From the NCBI GenBank assembly GCA_028551475.1, contig CM052362.1:6447354-6511353 (forward strand): DNA of 64,000 nucleotides, read 5' to 3'. Source of the DNA: Casuarina equisetifolia (lineage: Eukaryota > Streptophyta > Magnoliopsida > Fagales > Casuarinaceae). The notes below the pieces were generated by a model. The model was given only the letters and a program-made list of their open reading frames with translations. It did no database searches and was not told the DNA's origin. Within the stretch, counting starts at the first letter, position 1. The number at the start of each line of letters is the position of its first letter. Positions 35,988 to 45,340 of this stretch are shown in pieces. The translations under genes and the position numbers were made by a program.

Positions 35988-38900
35988 CTCTCACTCTCAT
36001 TTGTGTGTGTGTTTACGTGCGTAGAAAGGGAGTTGGGAGACAGGTGAAAACTTTTTATTTTTTGTTCTGTGTTTGTTTAATCTAAGCGGGCAAATGGGGC
36101 ATTGAAGAATTCCTCTCGGTGGTTTGGCGAGATTAGTTGTTTTTTTCCCCTAAACCTGGGCCATTAAACTACCTGAGTGATTCAATTTGATTAGTACCTG
36201 GAATTTAAAGGATGGATGAATGACAAAAATTGGTTTTAATGGGATTATCTGTTGGTTTTTTATTTTATTATTTTTATTATATATATGTTGCTGGAATTTC
36301 TCGACCTTAGTATTGGCATGATATGATATGGGGGGTTTTCTGTCACTGATATTTTTAATGGTATCATTGTTGTCATCCTTACCTGTTGATTTTTATGTAG
36401 AAAGTCTGCTGGAATTTCTTTAACTTAGAATTGCCATGATATGATATAGGGGATTTTCTGTCACTGATATTCATAATGGTGTCATTGTTGTTTTTGTTGC
36501 TATCTGTTGATATTTTATTTAGATAGTCTGCTGGAATATGTCTAACTTATTATTGGCATAATATGAAATAGACTTTAAATGCTTAAAACCGGAAGAGAAA
36601 TTTTAAATTAACAGTTACGTGATTGAAGTATGAAGACAGTATTCTTACTTTTTTTAATAATAATGCAGGGCAGTATCATCCGTGTCCAAGGCGATGAGTT
36701 CTGGCATATGACTAAAGTTTTGAGGTTGAGCACAAATGATAGGTACTTATAACTATTATCACTTTTGAGTTTTATTGTGCCTAGATATTTTCCTATTGTA
36801 CCTGCTTGGAAGATTGTCTTTACTGTATATTTTGGTATATACTTACATCAGATTTGGTTGTACTAATGATGATTGTGAAAGCAGTCACAGCACATACAGC
36901 TGCTCCTATATTAACAGCTTTTTAGAACTTTTGTGACTTTAGCAACCAAAGAGTGCTATATTCATTATCTAAATAACAGATTAAACAATCTACATCAATC
37001 TGTGAGCCAAATCATGTGAGTGACTTCATCAAGAGCTTATCTGGACTCAAAAGGAGTTATTTTGGAATGTGTATTCCAGATGTTAGTGTCAATATATATT
37101 CCACTTCACGCAATCATTTGTCTGAGCTATGTTTTCCCCTCTTTCAAGGAGTTCTCCTCTCCTAAATTGTGAAAAACAAGAGAGCAAAAGATGGCCTTCA
37201 TTCCAATTTTCCTCTTTTTCTTTATTTTTTGTTTTTTTTTTTATGGGATGGGATGGGTAATGAAGGGCCGTGGAGAGAAACAACTCAGTCTGTCCTTTTT
37301 TAGGCATGCAAGGGCGTATGTGGTGGGAGTTAGTTTGTTGGTCTGTCTGTTGGTTTGCTTGTTTCTCTTTCTTTGTTGCTCAAGGGTTATCTGTTTCTGA
37401 GATCAGTTCCCATGGTTTTCCCCAATTTATTCTCAGATGACACCTAGATTAAACCTTTGAACTAAACCAATGGATTGCTTTCCGTGGCAGAGGCTGTATA
37501 GACTTTCCTCATTGGTTCAAATAGTTTCACTCTCGATCTTTGAATTTAGTCTCAAGTATCTTTTCTTAGTAAAGTAGATTTTTGTTTAGCATGTGCTTTG
37601 CAAGAGTCTTTGGATTTTGGATAAATGTTGGAACAAAAATTTGCTATTACATTTTGAAGAAAGAATAATACAATGTGTAGTCTTTGTTAGCATTTTATCA
37701 TGTTGAGAGACTACAATTAAGGTTTAAATTCTTTACCAGAAAGTAAAATTTTTCACTAGAATTTTGCACTTTTGATGGTGACCTTTGAAGTAACATTTAT
37801 GATTAGCATTTACAAGAAATAGGGTTCATTTTTTTTCTTCATTTTTGTAAACTTAAATGGAATGTGATCTTTTACATTTTCAGAATTTCTTCTAGCAGTT
37901 TATATAGTTTGTGCTAGTTGAAAATATTTATGTTTGTCCAAATAATGACATGCAAGGGTAGAGCTTTTTAATGGGAAAGGAGGTTTGATACGAGGGTGCA
38001 TACAGAGGGTTGACCGTACAGGAATAGATTTTGTGGCAATGGAAGATCCTAAGTTAATTCCTGCTCAGAGCACATCTTGGCATGTCTTTGCAGCTTTTGG
38101 TACGTTTTCATGATTCCAGCAACACAGTTCATAAAATTGACTGCTTTCTTATTCTGAGGATTTTGCCATGACATGTGCAAAACTGTTTCTGTTTAGGTAC
38201 TTTAAAGGGTGGTCGGTCTGATTGGCTTGTTGAAAAATGCACAGTACGTCCCACTGCAGTTACGAAGATACTTATATTAGAAACTTGGATTTCTTTATCG
38301 CTGCTACTTTATCAGTTTTTAACTGTGTTAGGAGCTTGGGGCTTGTAGTGTAACCCCACTGTTGACGGAACGTTCTCCTTCAATGTCAGAGAATAGGATG
38401 GACAGGTTGCAACGTGTGGTTTTAGCAGCAACTAAACAGTGTAAATATTTGTTTCTAGTTCTTTTTCTTTTGATGCTAATGATTAAATTTGATCTATAGT
38501 TTCCCGTTAAATTTTTCTTTTGGCTAACAAGACTTGAAATTGTTTGCGTACTTTTTATTTTAAAAGGTCAGCGGCTGCATGAAATGATTCTGAATCCACC
38601 AACGAAAATTGATGGCCTTCTTCCTTGTGTGAGTTCTTCTCCACCCTGTCCCCTTAAAGGTTGGGTTACCTTCTGGGCTATGAAAAATTATAAAAGGAAA
38701 AAATGTAAGGGACGCATGGTCAGTGTCTGATGTATAATCTAGCAGTGAACCAACCCAAAAGTACTCATACGTCTTACAAATATTTTGAAAGTATTTTTCA
38801 CTTTTTACTTGCAAATTTTTTTTTTTTGAACTTCCTTGATTGTAGACGTTGTTCTCCTTCCATACTCCTTATCATTGATATACATGATTCCTTTGAATGC

Positions 38901-40291
38901 ATAAAGGACTCTTTTTGAGATGCTCAAACCTTTTTTTTCCTCATTGTTTTAATGGATACGTATTTTGTGCCCTGCAGATATCTAAAGTGAAGGTATCTTT
39001 TGTTGCTGTTGCAGAGGCTACTCCTGTCGTCAACGCACTGACTTTATCAGGAAAAGATTCTGGTGGTCTGATTGTAATTGGACCCGAAGGCGGTTAGTAT
39101 GCATTATGAGTTCCTCCTTTCCCTTTATGATGTACTTATTTCTTGAGCTGGTGTTTCAAGTTTAATCTTGGCAGAAAGGAAGTCTTTTAGTTCCTGACTT
39201 TACATGTTTAGGTAAGACATACTTGTAATCTTGTTATGGATATTCAACATGTTATTTAGATTGCCTTTGACTGGTTGCTGCTGATCCACATTAATAACCC
39301 AGTCAAGATGAATACAGTGTGTGAAATCAAACAAATAAAGAAAAATCTGTTAGTACCACATTTACTATATCTCCCAAGTGTTTCATTGCAGTAAGGAGTT
39401 TGTACTTTGGCATACTATCTTTCCAAATAAATCTTCTTAAATCATGTAGCTCATCAGTTTTTTTATTTCTAAGATATCACACTATGTGAATACATTGATC
39501 AGTGGTAGCCATTTTGAGAATTTTTATTATATAAGAACAATGTTGCCACGATTGCACCAAGGAAAAATAAATAGTATAAAATAAGGCTTGTATGCTTGTT
39601 CTATACTCCTTCAGTGTTTGTGTATGCTTGTGCTCCAAGTATCCAACATTTCAAATCTATCTTTCCAGCTGTGGAAGGATATTCTGTAATGGTGTCTAAT
39701 ATCAATTAGATGCAGATTCAACATTAATGTCGCATATGGTTTCACTTATTATTATTATTCTTTTTTTTTTTTTTTTGGGTTCTGACTGTTTTAGCTTAGT
39801 ATCAATATAGCTTTCATTCTGTTTTATAGTTAAATGCTTTCTTTATTGATTTTGCTGAATTTGAGGGATACATGCACTTTTTGATAGTTGATTGTTCCAC
39901 TGCTGACAAATTGGATTCCCAATACCCAATAGATAAAGAAGCATTTGTGCACCCACCTCCTTCAACTGACTTCGTGAATGATAATCATGTAAATCAATTG
40001 AAAATGATTTGAAATGATAACTTTTCTGGATTTGGGTACTAGAGTAGTCAATCCGCTTGAAATGATTTTAATTTTTTATTTCTTTTGAATATGATCAGCT
40101 CCTGTTGATGTTAAATCATGTTGATTTTTAATTCTTCAGACTTCACTGAGAAGGAGGTGAATATGATGATAGAAGCTGGTGCAACAGCTGTCGGTCTTGG
40201 CCCACTTCGCTTACGAGTTGAAACTGCAACAGTTGCACTTCTGTCAACTCTAATGCTATGGTCTGACTCTCAGCAATCATCTGCTTCCTAG
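35748..40291 (+). CDS. Organellar 16S rRNA (uracil1498-N3)-methyltransferase, RsmE family
   Basis: SPOUT-class S-adenosylmethionine-dependent enzyme that methylates N3 of the uridine equivalent to E. coli 16S rRNA U1498. The N-terminus suggests chloroplast or mitochondrial import. Exons: 35748-36002 (end uncertain), 36669-36742, 37957-38099, 38197-38243, 38332-38440, 38567-38628, 38978-39092, 40140-40291; exons 2-8 join perfectly in frame. Motifs: the PUA-like N-domain (VQGDEFWHMTKVLRLSTNDR), the ATKQCQRLHEMILNPPTKID region, and the knot/SAM loops LIVIGPEGDFTEKEVNMMIE and AVGLGPLRLRVETATVALLS. The last two match the family's GPEGG(F/L)...E and LG..(I/L)LR.ETA signatures. Exon 1 runs into a (CT)n tract. 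The GT at 36003 is in phase and gives an (SL)n linker; a GC donor at 35949 (after ccaag) would avoid it. This is the only intact copy of three. Confidence 0.9.
35950..35986 (+). repeat. (CT)n microsatellite in RsmE exon 1
   Basis: A CT dinucleotide run encoding a Ser-Leu repeat if translated. It is much shorter in the unit-B copy (near 45617), so it has expanded since the duplication. Confidence 0.85.
36291..36600 (+). repeat. Three tandem copies of a ~120-bp repeat in RsmE intron 1
   Basis: Copies begin at 36291, 36409 and 36531 with ctggaat.t, followed by a gatatgatat. block and a tcactgatat...aatggt.tcattgttgt block. Periods are 118 and 122 bp. The same repeat is present in the unit-B intron near 46,180-46,400, so it predates the segmental duplication. 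Confidence 0.8.
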
Positions 40292-40429
40292 CTCACTTGC
40301 TAGGAGATCTAATATGCTGATCTTCCAGATACTCCAAGAATGTTTTCTTTCACCTTGCTGCACATCTATATGATGGGTGAGACATCCTTGCGATAAGGTT
40401 CAATTGGCCTGTGAGATGAGATTTTCCTG

Positions 40430-41290
40430 GTTCTGGGTCAGCATACATGGATGCATATAACTAGGACGGTGGAGCACAAGCGGCTAGAAGGGAGAAGAAA
40501 GTTGGGTAGGTTGACATCTAACCTGTACTTCTGGTTAATAGGAAGGAGATGCTGCTCTTCTCATCTGTGCTTCAGTCGTATCTTGTTTTCTCTTGGACTA
40601 GTTTTCTACTTGTAGGGATGATGAGGGAGTTGTTGTGGAAAAGTTGAAAATTTGTTTCTGGGAATGACTGGGAAAATAAAATTGTCGTCCGGACCTCTTG
40701 TTTCAATTTTGTCTTGATAAGATATTTGTGTGTGTGTTCCTCAAATACTGAAAATTGCCTTCTTCATAATAGAGGATTGTATGCCTATTGCGTAGCCACC
40801 AAGGGAAAATTAAAAGGCTTATAGGAAAAGAGATGACACCTGTGAACACTGATTCTACTTTTAAGCTTAAAAAAAAAAAAACAAAAAGACATAATGGCCT
40901 TTCAGCAAGTTTACCATTAGAACCAAGCAAGTTTACCATTAAAACCACGTAATCTGCCCAAAGTTTGCTTTTAATCTTGGTCACGCGAGCTAGGGAAAAA
41001 CCTGAGAGCTGAGGAAGGTGTTTGTCATTTTTACCCGTGCCTTGGAGCTCTCTAAATGGGGAAATCGCGAAACAGAGAGGCAGTAGGTTTTGACGCGTTG
41101 CCCACCAGGTATGTATCTGAATCTCTAAATTAGAAGAATTTGTTTGTTGTTGTTGTTTGAGTGATAGAAGTTGTTGGTGGCCTTGAGTAGTTAACAGTGG
41201 GTGTTTCCATTGCTGGTAGGAAAGGGAACCCAAGTGTCGTGTTGGAAGGATTGCTGTTTTTGAAGTGTCGGGAATATTAAACTTGGTGAG
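40430..41290 (+). pseudogene. Unit A remnant of the RsmE 3' flank and PPR-gene 5' region
   Basis: After the RsmE stop the sequence matches unit C at 60,715-61,010 (40,395-40,690). It then matches the leader of the PPR gene at 61,340-61,660: ctagggaaaaacctga, gaaacagagaggcagt, ccaggtatg, and gaagttgttggt.gccttg. The match ends before the PPR start codon, so the PPR coding region is absent. The ancestral PPR promoter and leader may still be active and face the PHD gene tail to tail. Confidence 0.65.
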
Positions 41291-41555
41291 TAGATTTTTT
41301 TATTTATTATTTTTTTATTACTAAATACTACCTTCCTAGAGGAGAAAATTAAAACACACTAGAAACTTGAGTGCATCAGAGATATAAGATTGAAGAATGC
41401 AAGTATATTTGCAAAAACAGTAAAAAAAATGTACACTAAAAGGCCATAAACAGCTCATTACATAGGAAAGGAGTGACCAAGCACAGAGCTATCTATCTGA
41501 AAACCAAAAACGGCCCCAAAAAATCTTAGTATTATATGAACGTTTAGTTACAAAT

Positions 41556-43643
41556 CTAAATTGCTGACACAAGATGTGTCCAACCACCAACATCGAATGG
41601 GACTTGACTCTCACTGACTGATATCTTCTTTTTGTGCCAGCATGTTGAATCATAATTGCTTTGCCTCCTGCGGATTAAGCTGTTCCTCCACGGGAAGTAC
41701 TTGGGATATTCACAATTGTTGCTCCCGCTTGCCTTCGGAAAGGTGGCTTCTTCATCCAGACACTTTGGCTTAACTTTGACATCGGTCACAGCACTTTCCA
41801 CAGGTCCTTCATCTACCACAACCTCTGCTGCAGGCTTCTTCCTCAACAGTTTCTGGCACATGATGGTGTCTTGGAAATCAAGGAAAGTATACTCCAGAAA
41901 CTGTAGCCTCTCAGAGTTTGTCATCTTAGAGAACCCAAATGAAGTTGTCCATGTCTGCAGCACAGTAGGAGCAGCAGGCAAAACCAACCTCTCCACTCCC
42001 AGAGCCATCAACTGTTTTTCAAGCTCATCCATCAATATGCCACACATTCCACATCTACGATAGTTAAAGCTAGTGCAAACAAGAGGTACTTCAGCCACCT
42101 TTTCTCCATGAATCTTAATGATAGCCACAGAAATTACTTCACTGTTCCTCTCTAAAAGCACGGTGTAGAACCCACAGTATCTTGATTGGTTTAGCTCTGA
42201 CCCTGGACTGAAAATTACCTCTTCAACGAGGTCTCTGTTGGTATGAGGATCTTCCACCGGCTCAAAGCAGTTGTGCATTACTTTCAGAGCAGCTTTGAGC
42301 TTGCTGTCATTCTCGGTCGAGGCCTCCATATCATCAGAATCAAGACTAAAGCTTTCAGGACTCGTCCCACACTTGAGCAGTGTCCATGTCAAGCTCTCAC
42401 CACCCACTGGAATTGGTTTTCCCAAAAGCCTTCCAAGACCCAAACATATATGCTCACACTTTCTGCTACAAAACTCACGATCTTGACTTGCTTCCTCTTC
42501 ATTCCTTCGGCACTCACCATGAAATTTGCGCTCGCATTGCTTGCAAGTAATGAAATGATAATCCATAGAATCGCTTTTGTTTACTTGAAGCTCACTGCAG
42601 CCACAAATTCTACAAACGCATGATGGGCAAAACCAATCGCCAGCAGGAACATCCTTCAAGCCAAGACACCATCTGTGGAATGAAGATGGGCACCGATCAC
42701 ATAAAATCAACTCGCCCCCATAGTGACAAACAGTGCAGAAATCATCATTCTCTTGAAGCTTTCTTGTAAGGGTTTTGCTCTGATCACTACTCATCGCCTG
42801 CCGTTGGCAATCTTGTAGACTCCTCCCATCTTCAAGTATAATATTGGCGGCCGGTCGGTGATTTGAACTATTAGCATGAGCTTCAAAACCGGTGAGAGTG
42901 AAGAGTTTATGGCAACAACCGCACTCAACCCCATCACGAGTCAAGTACCCTTCTTTCAGAGGAGCCAAACCATTCTTACCACGGTAATGTACTCTTGTCC
43001 CAGGCAACACCACATCGTTTTCTACCAACCAAGATAAGCTTACGTGGGATTTGTGGTTTGAGGAACCACGAATTCCTCCATCCTTCCCTCTTTTTCTTGA
43101 TCCGATCACACTGTTTGCCCTCATTTTCTTCATATTCTTGAGCATCTTTCCTGTTCTTCTCTTTAGATGGCTGGCTGAGTCACCCCTAACTTCATCGTTG
43201 ACGTTGATCGACTCCATGGGCTTAAGATTACGATCAGCCGTTTCCCAAACAGAGGAAGAACCAGAAACAGAGGCCTCAGTTTCAGGAACAGAACAGGGAG
43301 CAACAGATTCAATTTGGGGAACAGAATTCGACCCAACACCACTCTCAAAATAATTTTCTCGATCAATACAGGCTTTACATGCTGTTCGAAGGGAGTAGAA
43401 ACACCTTCCACAGGGTGAGGTGTAGCGCAACTGAAACCTTTCTCCCTTCCGACGGTACCAAAACACCCACCCCATCGCCGACAGATGCTTTCTGGCCTTT
43501 ACTTTCAGATCTTCCTTGTTGAGAGAATTCTTACACAGATACCAATCCACGGCAGCCTTGGGGCAATACTCGGGCTCAACAGCAAGCACATCGGGAGAGA
43601 AACAACGATTCTCCATTGCAGAACAATAAGCGAAAGAAAACAA
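41556..43643 (-). CDS. IDM1-like PHD-finger/acetyltransferase protein, copy A
   Basis: Intronless, 695 residues from the first ATG (43643); a second ATG at residue 10 (MENRCF) may be the true start. Domain order: an N-terminal module around residues 30-95 (VDWYLCKNSLNKEDLKVKAR, then GWVFWYRRKGERFQLRYTSP); a TDBD/Jas-like domain about 210-275 (VLPGTRVHYRGKNGLAPLKE, RDGVECGCCHKLFTLTGFEA); a C4HC3 PHD finger 303-342 with all ligands (C303, C306, C315, C318, H323, C326, C339, C342); a second Cys-rich extended finger 344-396; and a GNAT-like acetyltransferase fold about 490-590 (FNYRRCGMCGILMDELEKQL). This is the layout of plant IDM1/ROS4-type chromatin factors, nuclear proteins that read histone H3 and acetylate it. 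It is shorter than IDM1. Near-identical to the copy at 49,120-51,216. Confidence 0.9.
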   Translation of the reverse strand: MFSFAYCSAMENRCFSPDVLAVEPEYCPKAAVDWYLCKNSLNKEDLKVKARKHLSAMGWVFWYRRKGERFQLRYTSPCGRCFYSLRTACKACIDRENYFESGVGSNSVPQIESVAPCSVPETEASVSGSSSVWETADRNLKPMESINVNDEVRGDSASHLKRRTGKMLKNMKKMRANSVIGSRKRGKDGGIRGSSNHKSHVSLSWLVENDVVLPGTRVHYRGKNGLAPLKEGYLTRDGVECGCCHKLFTLTGFEAHANSSNHRPAANIILEDGRSLQDCQRQAMSSDQSKTLTRKLQENDDFCTVCHYGGELILCDRCPSSFHRWCLGLKDVPAGDWFCPSCVCRICGCSELQVNKSDSMDYHFITCKQCERKFHGECRRNEEEASQDREFCSRKCEHICLGLGRLLGKPIPVGGESLTWTLLKCGTSPESFSLDSDDMEASTENDSKLKAALKVMHNCFEPVEDPHTNRDLVEEVIFSPGSELNQSRYCGFYTVLLERNSEVISVAIIKIHGEKVAEVPLVCTSFNYRRCGMCGILMDELEKQLMALGVERLVLPAAPTVLQTWTTSFGFSKMTNSERLQFLEYTFLDFQDTIMCQKLLRKKPAAEVVVDEGPVESAVTDVKVKPKCLDEEATFPKASGSNNCEYPKYFPWRNSLIRRRQSNYDSTCWHKKKISVSESQVPFDVGGWTHLVSAI

Positions 43644-43757
43644 ATCTAGGATTTTCAGAGTTTGAGAGAGGAAAACTAGGGTTCTGAGCGAGAGGAAGAG
43701 GAGGGATTTGGTTTCCGATCAAATGGATTTTGTGAGCAACGGTCGGATTCTGCAGTG

Positions 43758-43763
43758 TTTATA
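43758..43763 (-). promoter_or_regulatory. Putative TATA box of PHD gene A
   Basis: TATAAA on the minus strand (in ccgttataaacactg), about 115 bases upstream of the ATG. It is conserved at the same distance in copy B. Confidence 0.55.
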
Positions 43764-44204
43764 ACGGGCAGAAGACAGGTGGCAAACATGACGGGAGACA
43801 GCTGTTTATTTGACAATGACGTTCTTTTCTTATTTTAACGTCTCAAATATATGTTCATTCTCTTTATTTGTATAAATTTACATCTAATAATTTTTATTAC
43901 TGACGGAAAAAATTATGATCTTATTAAAAAAAAATAAAGAATAGATGAAATATAATTTATTGATTATAAAAAATTTAAATTCAAAATAGTACCATTCTCA
44001 TTTATTTCACCCAACTAAATTAATATTTAGTTAATAAATCAAGAAACCCAAGTTGTATGAATTGATAACCTGTTTTATTTTAAAAAATTACATGTATAAA
44101 TTAATCAAATGCTGTCCCATAAAAGACCATCTCAAAACTCAATTTACATTTTATATATTAATTATCAATCAAGATAAATAAACAAGATCAGCAGTACATG
44201 CGTG
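43764..44204. other. AT-rich spacer behind PHD gene A
   Basis: Non-coding, conserved in unit B (51,337-51,795). It contains a gggagacagctgttt motif that recurs several times in both units (near 43792, 44775, 51365 and 52398). Confidence 0.6.
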
Positions 44205-44540
44205 TTTTGTTTTTGTTTTATTAGGAGAACAAGGGGCGTGGACTAAAGGATTTGGCTCTGTTTGTGCCCCATCCGGAAAGGGGTTTTTTGTGATTTTGAA
44301 GGTGGGCATGAAGGATTTTGTATAGATGATTTGGGTTACCTAGAATTAGGACCTTAAGAGGGGTTTGTAAATAGGCCCCTCTATCCTGTCTTCCTTCTTT
44401 TTGTGAAGGAAATTAATAGGAAGAAGATGTCTAACCTTTTATTTTTTAGTACAAAGTGGAGTTTTATGTCTAAATTATTGATATACTTGCTGTAATTTGT
44501 GATGTCTCTAGCAAGTTGCTTTATTAGATTTTTTTTGTTA
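44205..44540 (+). pseudogene. EVE-gene 3' fragment, unit B left end
   Basis: Matches the EVE gene 3' end and the fragment at 32.4 kb: gttttgtttttgtttta.tag, gcgtgga.taaagga.tt.gctctgttt, gtgcccc.tccgga, gtgattttgaaggtgggcat, then 3'-UTR-like aattaggaccttaagagggg and the cttccttctttttgtgaagg block. A short internal stretch is deleted relative to the gene. There is no usable reading frame. Confidence 0.75.
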
Positions 44541-45340
44541 ATTTTGTCTGTTTTAATGGATTTTGAAAATATCACATGATTTCTCGTAACAAAGTTGGTT
44601 TTTTGATTGCAATTATAAGTTTTGTACTCTGTAATGTTTTCGGTGTGAACGAGGTAATGTTACTTTCCAATCGGCAGTTATGAGCGGAACCAAAATGGAT
44701 AAGATAGGATACAACGGTAGGATATAGCTGGACACAACGGTCTCCGGCACGTGCGAATGACAGTAAAGAAATAGACGGGAGACAGCTGTTTAGACAGATG
44801 ACCATCCGTACGTGCGCACTAAGCTCCAGATCACCCGCACGCCTCCAGCACGTGCACATGGAACAATGAATGATATTAATCGATCGAAACAATAAAATTA
44901 ATTATAAAATTGAATTCTCATCACCAGCCAAAAATTGCTGTTACCAATCAGAAATCTTTCTAAACAAAACGACGAGCTCACTTCATTAAAACGACAAATT
45001 AACAAAAGCACGAACAGTAGTAAATGGCATTGACTATAACAAATAGTACCAACTCGTAGATCAATTGAAATGGCAGCACCAGGATGTGCTATTTCTGCTC
45101 AAAACTTCCTCGTATATCATAAAATAGTCAAAACCACCTAATTTCAAAAACTAGATATGCCCAGCAAAATCTTCAATGTTGCAATACAGACATTGGTCTA
45201 GAAATGCAAACCGGAGTCCCTGAATACACAATCTCAATAAATTATAGTTTGCTTCACCTCTCCATGTTCTTCAGATTTCTAACAAAAATTGCTTGCAAAG
45301 AACCGAGGGCCGGTTCTGGCTTGTTGGAGGAAGACTGTCT
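44541..45340. other. Spacer between EVE fragment and RsmE pseudogene
   Basis: Non-coding. Its first part (to about 44855, cacccgcacgcctcc) is repeated at 52,150-52,470 in unit B; the rest is unique. No gene recognised. Confidence 0.55.

Noticed and set aside
41656..43353. Plus-strand open frames over PHD gene A (and the same at 49,220-50,926 over PHD gene B)
   Set aside because: They mirror the long minus-strand PHD genes and exist in both copies only because the copies are near-identical.
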